64,000 nt of DNA from Streptomyces sp. OR43 (GTDB taxonomy: Bacteria; Actinomycetota; Actinomycetes; Streptomycetales; Streptomycetaceae). The position numbers were made by a program, and so were the translations under genes. Below are positions 53,456 through 62,185 of this stretch, one piece after another; position 1 is the stretch's first letter; the number at the start of each line of letters is the position of its first letter. The notes below the pieces were generated by a model that did no database searches, was not told the DNA's origin, and saw only the letters and a program-made list of their open reading frames with translations. The stretch spans positions 475,592 through 539,591 of the forward strand of contig NZ_RDBK01000043.1 in NCBI RefSeq assembly GCF_008042275.1, in the 5' to 3' direction.

Positions 53456-53469
53456 TGGGAGCGCTCCCA
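53456..53469 (-). promoter_or_regulatory. CebR box upstream of cebE
   Basis: A perfect TGGGAGCGCTCCCA palindrome about 130 bases before the cebE start codon, the main operator of the uptake operon. Confidence 0.9.
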
Positions 53470-54004
53470 TGCGTCGATGTCGGAAGGTTGCTGCCTGGGA
53501 GGGGTGGGTGTCAAGAGTTGAAGACGCTTCCGTTGCGCGAGCGTGTCCTGCAAGTCACGAGACCGTGTCCGGCCGAAGGCTTGCCAAAGCGCACATCCAG
53601 GGGAAGCGGATTGGTTCATTCCTGAATTCCCGCAGGTGACAGCACTGTTGGGAGTGGATCTTGCGGCCGCGACCGGGAAGCGGACCTGATCGCACCAGTT
53701 TTCCGGCACACCCCCGAAACACCCCTCCCCACCCCCGATTCCTTCGGCGGCGCCCGCCGGAAGGTGAACGGGGTGCCGCACCCAGGGGCCTTCCGGAGGC
53801 ACCTCCGCGTTCTTTCCCCGAAGCCGAGCGCCGAACGATGGCCGAGAACAGCAGCCGGGCCGGTGACCGAACAACGCCCCCCAGGAGAGCCGTTACGGTT
53901 CCCGCGACACCAGCGAACCAGACATGCCGGTCATCTCGCACTCTGTTAATTTCACCCTTATGCGCCTGATGATCACTTATGTCACCCAGGGTGGGTGACG
54001 CCCG
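53470..54004. other. Divergent promoter region, ceb operon / aspT
   Basis: About 530 bases between the ceb operon and the rightward exchanger genes. It ends in an AT-richer segment (CTGTTAATTTCACCCTTATG near 53942) that may be the promoter for the exchanger operon. No gene was supported on either strand. Confidence 0.45.
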
Positions 54005-55681
54005 ATGGGAGTAGTCCGCGACCATCCCGAACTTGCTCTCTTCCTCTGTCTGTCCCTCGGCTACCTCGTGGGCAAGATCCGCGTCGGACCGATCACGCTC
54101 GGCGGCATCTGCGGCACCCTGATCGTCTCGCTGCTGATCGGCACCCGGCACGTCAGCGTGAACGAGGACGTCAAGACGGTCTTCTTCGCGCTGTTCATCT
54201 TCTCGCTCGGCTATCTGGCCGGGCCTCAGTTCTTCGCCAACCTCAACCGCAAGAGCCTGCGCTTCTTCGCCCTGTGCCTGATCGAACTGGTCTGTGTGCT
54301 CGGCATCGCCTTCGGCCTGGCCAAGGCGTTCGACCTCGACGTGGGAACCGCCTCGGGCATCCTGGCGGGCGCGGCCACCGAGTCCGCCGTGGTCGGTACG
54401 GCCACCGAGGCCATCGGCAAGCTCGACGACCTGACCGCCGCCCAGATCACCCAGTACCAGGGGCACGTCGCCACCGCGTACACCGTCTGCTACCTCTTCG
54501 GCCTGGTCACCATCGTGCTGTACACCAGCCAGATCATGCCGATGCTGCTGCGCATCAACCTGGCGGACGCCTCGCGCGAGCTCTGGGAGAAGATGCGCGG
54601 CGGTGTCCGGGGTCTGGAGTCCGACGAGCGCGAGGCGCTGCCCAGGACGGTCGGCCGCACCTTCCTGGTGACCGTGGCGGACGGCCGCCGGATCGGGGAG
54701 CTGGAGACCTCGCTCGGCGGCGGCGTCACGGTGGAGGGCGTCAAGCGCGGCAGTCTGCTGCTGGACCCCTCCCCCGACCTGGAGCTGACCCTGAGCGACC
54801 TGGTCCAGCTGGTGGGCCGGCGGCGCGGGATCATCGCGGCCGGCCGGGCGATCGGCCCGGAGACCCCGGCCGTGCCCGGTCTCGACACCCCACTGGCCAC
54901 CCGTCAGGTCGCGGTGACCGAGAAGGCCACCGCCGGGTCGACCATCGCCGAGCTGGAGCGGGACCACCCCGAGTTCCGCGAGGACGGCGTGTACATCACC
55001 GACGTGCTGCGCAACGACCAGCATCTGCCCGCGTCGGCCGAGACGCAGGTGGAACGGGGTGACGTGCTGACCCTGGTGGGTGCGCGCGCCGGCCTCAACA
55101 AGCTGGTCGCCAAGATCGGCGCCGTCGTGAAGAACGACGCGACGGACTTCGTCTACCTGGGCCTCGGCATCGTGGCGGGTTCGCTGCTCGGCCAGATCGT
55201 CGTCCGGATCGGCGACATCCCGTTGTCGCTCGGTACCGGCGGCGGCTGTCTGGTCTCCGGGCTGCTCTTCGGCTGGTTCCGCTCCCGGAAGCAGACCTTC
55301 GGGGCCTTTCCCCCGCAGGCCGCGAACACGCTGAAGGACCTGGGTCTGGCCGTCTTCATCGCCTGCACCGGGCTGACCGCCGGACCCCAGGCCTGGCCGC
55401 TGCTGAAGGAGTACGGCGCGCTCCTGCCGTTCGCCGGGATCGCCATGGTGCTGATCCCCGCGACCATCTCACTGATCGTCGGGCTGACGGTCCTGAAGAT
55501 CGAGAAGCCCCTGCTGATCGGCGCCATCGCGGGCCAGCAGTGCTCGACCCCGGCGATCACCTCCATCACCCAGGTGGCCCAGAGCTCGGTTCCGCTGCTC
55601 GGCTACACGATCACGTACGCGCTCTCCAACTTCCTGCTTCCTCTGACCGGTCCCATCCTCGTCGGCGTCCTGGGAGCCTGA
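54005..55681 (+). CDS. aspT: AspT-type aspartate:alanine exchanger, paralogue 1
   Basis: A 558-residue membrane protein of the AspT/YidE family. About ten transmembrane helices are split into two halves around a ~180-residue cytoplasmic region of RCK_C-type (IGELETSLGGGVTVEGVKRG, TVGRTFLVTVADG). Each half carries the repeated family motif (GILAGAATESAVVGTATEA; AGQQCSTPAITSITQVAQ). It starts MGVVRDHPELALFLCLSLG. AspT exchanges aspartate for alanine electrogenically. The next gene is a second, diverged paralogue, then aspartate 4-decarboxylase. Confidence 0.88.
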   Translation: MGVVRDHPELALFLCLSLGYLVGKIRVGPITLGGICGTLIVSLLIGTRHVSVNEDVKTVFFALFIFSLGYLAGPQFFANLNRKSLRFFALCLIELVCVLGIAFGLAKAFDLDVGTASGILAGAATESAVVGTATEAIGKLDDLTAAQITQYQGHVATAYTVCYLFGLVTIVLYTSQIMPMLLRINLADASRELWEKMRGGVRGLESDEREALPRTVGRTFLVTVADGRRIGELETSLGGGVTVEGVKRGSLLLDPSPDLELTLSDLVQLVGRRRGIIAAGRAIGPETPAVPGLDTPLATRQVAVTEKATAGSTIAELERDHPEFREDGVYITDVLRNDQHLPASAETQVERGDVLTLVGARAGLNKLVAKIGAVVKNDATDFVYLGLGIVAGSLLGQIVVRIGDIPLSLGTGGGCLVSGLLFGWFRSRKQTFGAFPPQAANTLKDLGLAVFIACTGLTAGPQAWPLLKEYGALLPFAGIAMVLIPATISLIVGLTVLKIEKPLLIGAIAGQQCSTPAITSITQVAQSSVPLLGYTITYALSNFLLPLTGPILVGVLGA

Positions 55682-57385
55682 ATGATCGACTTCCTCAACC
55701 GCAACATCTTCGCGCCCCATCCCGAACTACTGGTCTTCCTGGTCGTCGCGCTGGGATTCCTGATCGGGAAGGTCCGCTACAAGGCGATCGCGCTCGGTGC
55801 CGTGACCGGCTGTCTGGTCGCGGGCCTGGTCCTGGGGGCACAGTTCAAGATCCAGATCGACGGCACGGTGAAGAACCTCTTCTTCATCATGTTCCTGTTC
55901 GCGCTCGGCTACCGGGTCGGCCCGCAGTTCTTCCGGGGCCTGAAGAAGGACGGCCTGCCGCAGGTCGTCAACGCGGTCGTGGTCTGTGTGACCGGGCTGC
56001 TGGTCTCCTGGCTCTTCGCCGTCCTGCTCGGGTACGGTCCCGGCCTCGGCGCCGGGCTCATGAGCGGCGCACTCACCCAGTCGGCGGCGATCGGTGTCGC
56101 CCAGGACGCCATCGGCACCCTGCCCGGGCTCTCCTCCGCCGAGGTGAAGTCGGAGCAGAACCTGGTCGCGGTCGGATACGCCGTCACCTACCCGCTCGGC
56201 ACCATCCTCTGCGCGATGCTCCTCGCCAACGTGCTGCCCCGGCTCTACCGCCGGGACCTGGCGAAGGAGAGCGCGGACCTGGCCGCGGAGCTGGACGCCC
56301 CGGACGAGGACCCCGACGAGGGCGAGGGCTACTACGAGACCGTGCTGCGGGCCTACACGGTCGAGCGCCACGACCTCGTCGGCCGCAGCATCGCCGACTT
56401 CGAGGCCCAGCAGCAGGCACTCGGCCGCCGCGTCTACATCACGCGGGTCCGGCGCGAAGGAACGATCCTGCCGCAGGCCCAGTCCCTCGTCCTGCGGGAC
56501 GGCGACACCATCGCGGTCAGCGCGCTGCGGCACGACCTGGTGGACTTCGACGCCCGTACGCATGTGGGCCCGGAGGCGGACGACGTGGCGCTGCTCGGCT
56601 ACCGGACCGAGACGCTGCACGTGGTGGCGTCCGAGAAGGCGCGGCTGGGCAGGACCGTCGAGGAGCTGCGCCGGGAGCCGTTCATGGCCGGGGTCTACAT
56701 CGAGAAGCTGTACCGGGCGGGCGCCGAGTTCCCCTTCCGGCTCTCCACCCCGGTGGAGCGCGGCGACACGCTGGTGCTGACGGGTCCGGAGCGGCTGGTC
56801 GGCCCGGCGGGCAAGGAGCTCGGCAAGCCCGTGCCGACGAGCTTCGCGACGGACATGGTGTGGGTCGGCCTCGGCATCTTCCTCGGCGGCTGCATCGGCA
56901 TTCCGGCGCTGACGGCGGGCGGGGTGCCGATCTCGCTGTCCACGTCGGGCGGCGGCCTCATCATGGGTCTGGTCTTCGGCTGGATCCGGGGCAAGTACCC
57001 GACGTACGGGAACGTACCGCCGGGCGCCCAGTGGTTCATGGACACCCTGGGCCTGTGCATGTTCGTCGCGGTGGTCGGCATCAACGCCGGCCCCAGCTTC
57101 ACCAGTGGTCTTTCGTCGGCGGGCTGGGGGCTGCTGCTCCTGGGGGCCGTCGCCACCGTCGTACCGCTGCTCGTCGGATTCCTGGTGGGCCACTACATCC
57201 AGAAGATCAGGTTCCCGATCCTGATGGGAGTGCTGGCCGGCGGCCAGACCACCACGGCGGCGATCGGCGCCGTCAACGAGACGTCCAAGTCCCAGATCCC
57301 CACGCTCGGTTACACGATCCCGTACGCCGTCGGCAATGTGCTGCTGACCGTGTGGGGCGCCGTCATCGTCATCCTCAACCACTGA
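55682..57385 (+). CDS. aspT: AspT-type aspartate:alanine exchanger, paralogue 2
   Basis: A 567-residue paralogue of the preceding exchanger, starting directly after its stop codon. It keeps the two-half topology, the helix motif GLMSGALTQSAAIGVAQDAIG and the second-half GGQTTTAAIGAVNETSKSQ, and a cytoplasmic RCK_C-like centre (DLVGRSIADFEAQQQALGRRVYI). The two copies are clearly related but diverged. They may work as a heterodimer or as separate aspartate:alanine exchangers. asdA starts 18 bases downstream. Confidence 0.88.
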   Translation: MIDFLNRNIFAPHPELLVFLVVALGFLIGKVRYKAIALGAVTGCLVAGLVLGAQFKIQIDGTVKNLFFIMFLFALGYRVGPQFFRGLKKDGLPQVVNAVVVCVTGLLVSWLFAVLLGYGPGLGAGLMSGALTQSAAIGVAQDAIGTLPGLSSAEVKSEQNLVAVGYAVTYPLGTILCAMLLANVLPRLYRRDLAKESADLAAELDAPDEDPDEGEGYYETVLRAYTVERHDLVGRSIADFEAQQQALGRRVYITRVRREGTILPQAQSLVLRDGDTIAVSALRHDLVDFDARTHVGPEADDVALLGYRTETLHVVASEKARLGRTVEELRREPFMAGVYIEKLYRAGAEFPFRLSTPVERGDTLVLTGPERLVGPAGKELGKPVPTSFATDMVWVGLGIFLGGCIGIPALTAGGVPISLSTSGGGLIMGLVFGWIRGKYPTYGNVPPGAQWFMDTLGLCMFVAVVGINAGPSFTSGLSSAGWGLLLLGAVATVVPLLVGFLVGHYIQKIRFPILMGVLAGGQTTTAAIGAVNETSKSQIPTLGYTIPYAVGNVLLTVWGAVIVILNH

Positions 57386-57403
57386 AACCGCGGGAGCGCA
57401 GAC

Positions 57404-59065
57404 ATGCCCAAGGCCAGCCTCAGCCGTGCGGAGATCCGCTCGTTCGCCCAGCTCAGCCCGTTCGAGCTGAAGGACAAGTTCATCACCATCGCCCAGTCCG
57501 AGCAGAGTGACAAGCCCGGCCAGAAGGGCAAGACCATCCGGGCCATGCTGAACGCGGGCCGTGGCAACCCCAACTGGGTCGCCACCGGCCCCCGGGAGGC
57601 GTACCACGCGCTCGGCTACTTCGCGATCGCCGAGTCCCGCCGGGTCTGGACGGCCGACAACCTCGGCGGGATGCCGGAGGAGGCCGGCTGCGCGGACCGC
57701 TTCGCGCACTTCGTGCGTACGCATCCGGAGCTGCCCGGGATCGAGCTGCTGCAGGCGAGCATCGATCTGGCGGTCAAGCGCTTCGGTTTCGTGCCCGACG
57801 CGTTCGTCCACGAGCTGGCGGACTCCTCGATCGGGGACAACTACCCGGTGCCCGGGCGGATCCTGTCGCACGTCGAGCAGGTCGTGCGCGGGTACGTGGC
57901 GGACGAGATGTTCGACCACCGGCCGCCGGAGGGGCAAAACCTCAGCCTGTTCGCGACCGAGGGCGGCACCGCCGCGATGTGCTACATCTTCGACTCGCTG
58001 CTGAAGAACGGGATCCTGCGCAAGGGCGACCGGATCGCCCTGATGGTGCCCGTGTTCACCCCGTACCTGGAGATCCCCGAGCTGGACACGTACGGCTTCG
58101 ACGTCGTGCGCGTCGAGGCGAACCTGTTCACCGAGACCGGGGTGCGGCAGTGGCGCTACCCGCCGGAGGAGATCGCCAAGCTGGCCGATCCGTCGGTCCG
58201 GATGGTCTGCTGCGTCAACCCGAGCAATCCGCCGTCCCTGGCGCTCGCTCCGCAGGTCGCCGAGCAGATCGTGGGCATCGTCGCCGAGCAGAACCCGAAC
58301 CTCATCGTCGTGACGGACGACGTCTACGGGACCTTTGTCGAGGGCTTCCGCTCGCTCGCCGCCGACCTGCCGCGCAACTCCCTGCTGGTCTACTCGTACT
58401 CCAAGCACTACGGCGCCACCGGCTGGCGGCTCGGCGTCATCGGGCTGCACGACGACAACGTGATCGACGACCTGCTGGCCGCGCAGGGCGCCGAGGAGAA
58501 GGAGCGCCTGGGCAAGCGGTACGGGTCGCTGTCCCTGCACCCGGAGAGGATGCGGTTCATCGACCGGCTGGTCGCCGACTCCCGGCAGGTGGCGCTCAAC
58601 CACACGGCGGGCCTGTCGCTGCCGCAGCAGGTGATGATGACGCTCTTCTCCCTCTTCGACATGCTGGACGAGGGCCAGGAGTACAAGAAGCGGATCCGCT
58701 CCATCGTGCGCCAGCGCCTGGAACTCCTGCTGGAGGGCGCGCACATGAAGATCTCCGAGGATCCCAAGCGGGCCGCCTACTACATCGAGCTGGACCTGCT
58801 GGCCGAGGCGGAACGCACGCTGGGCAAGGAGTTCGCCGACTACCTGGAACAGAACTACGAGCCGGTCGACCCGCTGTTCCGGCTGGCCGAGCAGACGTCC
58901 GTGGTGCTGCTGAACGGCGGCGGTTTCGACGGACCGGAGTGGTCGGTCCGCGTCTCCCTGGCCAATCTGGACGACCTGGACTACCTGAAGATCGGCCATC
59001 AACTGCGGGCGATCTTCGACGAGTACGCACAGGAGTGGCGGGCCTCGGGGGCCGGGGCGGCGTAG
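57404..59065 (+). CDS. asdA: Aspartate 4-decarboxylase / aminotransferase
   Basis: A 553-residue PLP-dependent fold-type I enzyme converting aspartate to alanine and CO2. Long AsdA-specific N-terminal part (AEIRSFAQLSPFELKDKFI, AGRGNPNWVATGPREAYHALG) precedes the PLP domain. The PLP-binding lysine is in SYSKHYGATGWRLG; NPSNPPSLALAP and VTDDVYGTFVEG are the cofactor-pocket blocks. Together with the two AspT proteins it forms a decarboxylation/exchange cycle: aspartate enters, alanine leaves, consuming an internal proton and generating proton-motive force. Confidence 0.93.
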   Translation: MPKASLSRAEIRSFAQLSPFELKDKFITIAQSEQSDKPGQKGKTIRAMLNAGRGNPNWVATGPREAYHALGYFAIAESRRVWTADNLGGMPEEAGCADRFAHFVRTHPELPGIELLQASIDLAVKRFGFVPDAFVHELADSSIGDNYPVPGRILSHVEQVVRGYVADEMFDHRPPEGQNLSLFATEGGTAAMCYIFDSLLKNGILRKGDRIALMVPVFTPYLEIPELDTYGFDVVRVEANLFTETGVRQWRYPPEEIAKLADPSVRMVCCVNPSNPPSLALAPQVAEQIVGIVAEQNPNLIVVTDDVYGTFVEGFRSLAADLPRNSLLVYSYSKHYGATGWRLGVIGLHDDNVIDDLLAAQGAEEKERLGKRYGSLSLHPERMRFIDRLVADSRQVALNHTAGLSLPQQVMMTLFSLFDMLDEGQEYKKRIRSIVRQRLELLLEGAHMKISEDPKRAAYYIELDLLAEAERTLGKEFADYLEQNYEPVDPLFRLAEQTSVVLLNGGGFDGPEWSVRVSLANLDDLDYLKIGHQLRAIFDEYAQEWRASGAGAA

Positions 59066-59084
59066 GACCCTTCGTCCGGGTCGG

Positions 59085-59128
59085 GCCTGACCGGCCCGAG
59101 AGGCCTCCTGTCCTCGGGCCGGTCAGGC
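59085..59128. terminator. Bidirectional terminator, asdA / GntR
   Basis: GCCTGACCGGCCCGAG (59085-59100) pairs perfectly with CTCGGGCCGGTCAGGC (59113-59128) around a 12-base loop. It overlaps the stop codon of the converging regulator gene. Confidence 0.85.
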
Positions 59129-59827
59129 GGCGCGCAGCCGGTCCAGGGTGTCCTGGAGCTCCGCCTGGGCGGCCCGGCCCGCCGACTCCGCGTCGCCCGC
59201 CACCACGGCGGTGACGAGCGTCCGGTGCTGTGCCTCACCGTGGTGCGGGTCGCCGCGGCGCAGCCCGAGCAGGTCCACCAGGTCGATCAGGGCCTGCCGC
59301 AGTACGGGCGCGAACTCGGCGAAGAGGTCGGTGAGTACGGGGTTGTGGGCGGCCGCCACGACCGTCCGGTGCAGGGCGATGTCCGCGTCCACGAACGCGG
59401 CGTCGTCCGGCCCGGCGCCCGCCTCCCGCCTGGCCGCGAGCGCCGCGTCCAGGGCGGTCAGGTCCTCGTCGGTGCGGCGCCGGGCGGCGAGGCGGGCGGC
59501 CTGGACCTCGATGAGCATGCGGACCTCGTAGACGTCGGTGACCGCGGCCCGACGCAGTCTGACCGGCCACTCCTGGGCCTCGTGGTCGGCGATGACGAAG
59601 ACGCCGGCGCCCTGGCGGGAGCGGAGCAGTCCGAGCGTGGCGAGCGTACGTACCGCCTCGCGCACGGTGGAGCGGCCCACGCCCAGCGTCTTGGCGAGCG
59701 TGGTCTCGCCGGGGATCTTCGTGCCGACCGGCCAGTGCCCCTCGGTGATCTGCGCGCGCAGATGACGTGTGGCCTGTTCGACCAGGGGGCTGGGGTGGAG
59801 CGGGCCGAGCGAGGACACGGGATTCAC
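59123..59827 (-). CDS. GntR/FadR-family regulator
   Basis: A 234-residue FadR-type repressor. The winged helix is VEQATRHLRAQITEGHWPVGT, TTLAKTLGVGRSTVREAVRTL, LLRSRQGAGVFVIADHEAQEW. The FCD ligand domain follows, with DVYEVRMLIEVQAARLAARR, ADIALHRTVVAAAHNPVLTDLF (metal-ligand Asp/His) and GEAQHRTLVTAVVAGD. FCD domains bind small carboxylates such as aspartate or pyruvate. It converges on asdA and is divergent from the leuA leader, so it could control either. Confidence 0.92.
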   Translation of the reverse strand: MNPVSSLGPLHPSPLVEQATRHLRAQITEGHWPVGTKIPGETTLAKTLGVGRSTVREAVRTLATLGLLRSRQGAGVFVIADHEAQEWPVRLRRAAVTDVYEVRMLIEVQAARLAARRRTDEDLTALDAALAARREAGAGPDDAAFVDADIALHRTVVAAAHNPVLTDLFAEFAPVLRQALIDLVDLLGLRRGDPHHGEAQHRTLVTAVVAGDAESAGRAAQAELQDTLDRLRAA

Positions 59828-59872
59828 CTGTCAGGTTGTCTGAGGACTTGTTGAGGGGCTAGTGTACCGATC

Positions 59873-59920
59873 ATGACGTACCGCGGTCTCCTCCTTCTCG
59901 GCTGCCGCGGCGGGGCCTGA
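59873..59920 (+). CDS. Leucine-rich leader peptide of leuA
   Basis: A 15-residue frame, [15 protein letters not shown], starting at ATG 59873 and containing four consecutive Leu codons. It ends 73 bases before the preferred leuA start and is followed by a stable hairpin (59927-59949). This is the classic arrangement of leucine transcription attenuation. Confidence 0.75.
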   Translation: MTYRGLLLLGCRGGA

Positions 59921-59926
59921 AGCGAT

Positions 59927-59949
59927 CGGCACCCCGCCGCGGGGTGCCG
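59927..59949 (+). promoter_or_regulatory. Attenuator hairpin of leuA
   Basis: CGGCACCCCG (59927-59936) pairs perfectly with CGGGGTGCCG (59940-59949) around a CCG loop, just after the leader peptide stop. A run of T is absent, as usual in Streptomyces. Confidence 0.6.
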
Positions 59950-59993
59950 TGCTGTGCCGGTCGCATCCGGCGATGCGAAACGAGACCGCGTTC

Positions 59994-61781
59994 ATGTCCG
60001 AGCTCACGTCCGAGTCCCCGTCCGACGTCATGTCACCGATGCACGGCTTCCCCACGATCTGCACGCCCCGAGGCCCCGTACCCGAGGCCTCGCCCCACTG
60101 GAACCCGCAACGCTCCAGCTCGATGCCCTCGCACCGCTACCGGGCGGCGTTCGACCGCGTCGACATCCCGCTGACCGGCCGGAGCTGGCCGCAGGCCCGT
60201 ATCGACCGCGCCCCGCTCTGGGTCCCCGTCGACCTGCGCGACGGCAACCAGGCCCTGGCCGAACCGATGGACACCCCGCGCAAGCGCCGGATGTTCGATC
60301 TGCTCGTCTCGATGGGCTACAAGGAGATCGAGATCGGCTACCCGTCGGCCAGCCGCACCGACTTCGGCTTCGTGCGGCATCTGGCGGAGAGCGGGGCCGT
60401 GCCCGACGACGTGACCGTGGTCGTCTTCACCCCGGCCAAGGCCGAGCTGATCGAGCGGACCTTCGAGTCCGTCGCGGGGATGGACCGGGTGGTCGTCCAC
60501 CTCTACATCCCGACCGCGCCGGTCTGGCGCGACGTCGTCCTCGGACGCAGCCGGGCCGAGGTGCACGGCGTGGTGCTCGACGCCGCGCGGCAGATGGACC
60601 GGCTGGCGCGGGCCAGGCCCGGGGCCGACATCCGGTTCGAGTTCTCGCCCGAGGTCTTCATCCTGACCGAGCCCGACTACGTCCTGGAGATCTGCAACAG
60701 CCTCACCGGGCTCTGGGACGCCTCACCGGACCGGCCGGTCATCCACAACCTGCCGGCCACGGTGGAGATCGCGACACCGAACGTGTACGCGGACCAGATC
60801 GAGTACATGCACCGCCATCTGGACCGCCGCGACTCCGTGATCCTCTCCGTCCACCCGCACAACGACCGCGGTACGGGCGTGGCCTGCGCGGAGCTCGCCG
60901 TACTGGCGGGGGCGCAGCGGGTGGAGGGCTGCCTGTTCGGCAACGGGGAGCGCACCGGCAACGTCGATCTGGTCAACCTCGCCCTCAATCTGCACGCCCA
61001 GGGTGTCGACCCGATGATCGACTTCTCGGACATCGACGAGATCCGCCGCACGGTCGAGCACTGCAACCGGCTGCCGGTTCCGCCGCGCCATCCGTACGGC
61101 GGCGATCTGGTGTACACCGCGTTCTCGGGCACCCACCAGGACGCGATCAGCAAGGGGTTCGCGCACCACGCGGAGAGCGGCTCCGAGCTGTGGTCGGTGC
61201 CGTACCTGCCGATCGATCCGGCAGACGTGGGGCGGACGTACGAGGCGGTCATCCGGGTCAACAGCCAGTCCGGCAAGGGCGGCATCGCCCACCTGCTGCG
61301 GAGCAACCACGAGGTGGACCTGCCCGCCCGGATGCGGGCGGACTTCTCCCGTACGGTGCAGGACGCGACCGACGACAGCGGTCTGGAGGCCACCCCGAAG
61401 GACCTGTGGGAGCTGTTCGACGCGACGTATCTGGTACCCGGCCGGGACGGCTCGGTCGCCCTGACCTCCTGGACGACGGACCGCGGCCCGGCCGGCGAGC
61501 ACCGTTTCGTCTGCACGTTGCGGGTGAACGGGCGCGAGGGCGATTACGAGGGCGGGGGAAGCGGCGCGGTGTCCGCGTTCACGGAGGCGCTGGAGGGTGC
61601 CGGGGTGCAGGTCACGGTCCTCGACTTCGCGGAGCACGCGGCCGCCGGGGGCCTCGTCACGGCGTACGCGCAGTGCCGGTCCGGCGAGCGGGTGTGCTGG
61701 GGCGCGGGCCAGGACGTGTCGGGCGTGGCCGCGTCGGTGGCGGCGGTGCTGTCTGCGGTGAACCGGGCGCGCGCCCTGTGA
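59994..61781 (+). CDS. leuA: 2-isopropylmalate synthase
   Basis: A LeuA-type condensing enzyme making 2-isopropylmalate from 2-ketoisovalerate and acetyl-CoA, the first leucine-specific step. ATG 59994 gives 595 residues; ATG 59973 is also possible and the site is weak. The barrel shows [57 protein letters not shown] (metal-binding HPHND) and [21 protein letters not shown]. The C-terminal LeuA_dimer region carries a Gly-rich patch [11 protein letters not shown]. Its 3' end is partly duplicated, inverted, downstream. Confidence 0.93.
   Translation: MSELTSESPSDVMSPMHGFPTICTPRGPVPEASPHWNPQRSSSMPSHRYRAAFDRVDIPLTGRSWPQARIDRAPLWVPVDLRDGNQALAEPMDTPRKRRMFDLLVSMGYKEIEIGYPSASRTDFGFVRHLAESGAVPDDVTVVVFTPAKAELIERTFESVAGMDRVVVHLYIPTAPVWRDVVLGRSRAEVHGVVLDAARQMDRLARARPGADIRFEFSPEVFILTEPDYVLEICNSLTGLWDASPDRPVIHNLPATVEIATPNVYADQIEYMHRHLDRRDSVILSVHPHNDRGTGVACAELAVLAGAQRVEGCLFGNGERTGNVDLVNLALNLHAQGVDPMIDFSDIDEIRRTVEHCNRLPVPPRHPYGGDLVYTAFSGTHQDAISKGFAHHAESGSELWSVPYLPIDPADVGRTYEAVIRVNSQSGKGGIAHLLRSNHEVDLPARMRADFSRTVQDATDDSGLEATPKDLWELFDATYLVPGRDGSVALTSWTTDRGPAGEHRFVCTLRVNGREGDYEGGGSGAVSAFTEALEGAGVQVTVLDFAEHAAAGGLVTAYAQCRSGERVCWGAGQDVSGVAASVAAVLSAVNRARAL
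61661..61776. repeat. Part of leuA copied in inverted orientation at 61911-62026
   Basis: The last ~116 bases of leuA here reappear inverted at 61911-62026 with only about one mismatch (61768 against 61919). Confidence 0.9.
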
Positions 61782-61782
61782 G

Positions 61783-61915
61783 CCCGTCCGGCGGTCGAGG
61801 ACGCCTTCAAGCCCGTCCGGGCGGAAAACCAAGCCCGTCCGGCGACTGAGGACATCTTTCGAGCCCGTCCGGCGTTTGAGGACACCCCCGGACGGGCCGC
61901 ACGGGCAAAGGGGCG
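61783..61915. repeat. Left arm of 133-bp inverted repeat
   Basis: Left arm, containing four copies of the CCCGTCCGGCG...GAGGAC element. It is a perfect inverted match, as far as checked by eye, to 62023-62155. Confidence 0.9.
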
Positions 61916-62026
61916 CGCACCCGGTTCACCGCAGACAGCACCGCCGCCACCGACGCGGCCACGCCCGACACGTCCTGGCCCGCGCCCCAGCACACCCGCT
62001 CGCCGGACCGGCACTGCGCGTACGCC
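61911..62026. repeat. Inverted copy of the leuA 3' end
   Basis: Inverted copy of leuA bases 61661-61776, forming the loop between the two 133-base arms. It contains a truncated, non-functional piece of coding sequence. Confidence 0.9.
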
Positions 62027-62155
62027 CCTTTGCCCGTGCGGCCCGTCCGGGGGTGTCCTCAAACGCCGGACGGGCTCGAAAGATGTCCTCAGTCGCCGGA
62101 CGGGCTTGGTTTTCCGCCCGGACGGGCTTGAAGGCGTCCTCGACCGCCGGACGGG
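62023..62155. repeat. Right arm of 133-bp inverted repeat
   Basis: Right arm, the reverse complement of 61783-61915. It ends 30 bases before the stop of the converging chitinase gene and can act as a terminator for both genes. Confidence 0.9.
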
Positions 62156-62185
62156 ATGCACGGGCGGGGGAAAATGGCTGCTGGG

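Noticed and set aside
49481..53521. 1346-codon plus-strand open frame over the ceb operon
   Set aside because: It runs antisense to bglC, cebG, cebF and cebE, all with clear family motifs; low-complexity product.
55727..59002. 1091-codon minus-strand open frame
   Set aside because: Antisense to the second exchanger and asdA; composition is a high-GC shadow.
61783..62155. Possible CRISPR array because of regularly repeated GCCCGTCCGG units
   Set aside because: Repeat lengths and spacings are irregular, no spacers of constant size and no cas genes; the arms are a single inverted repeat.
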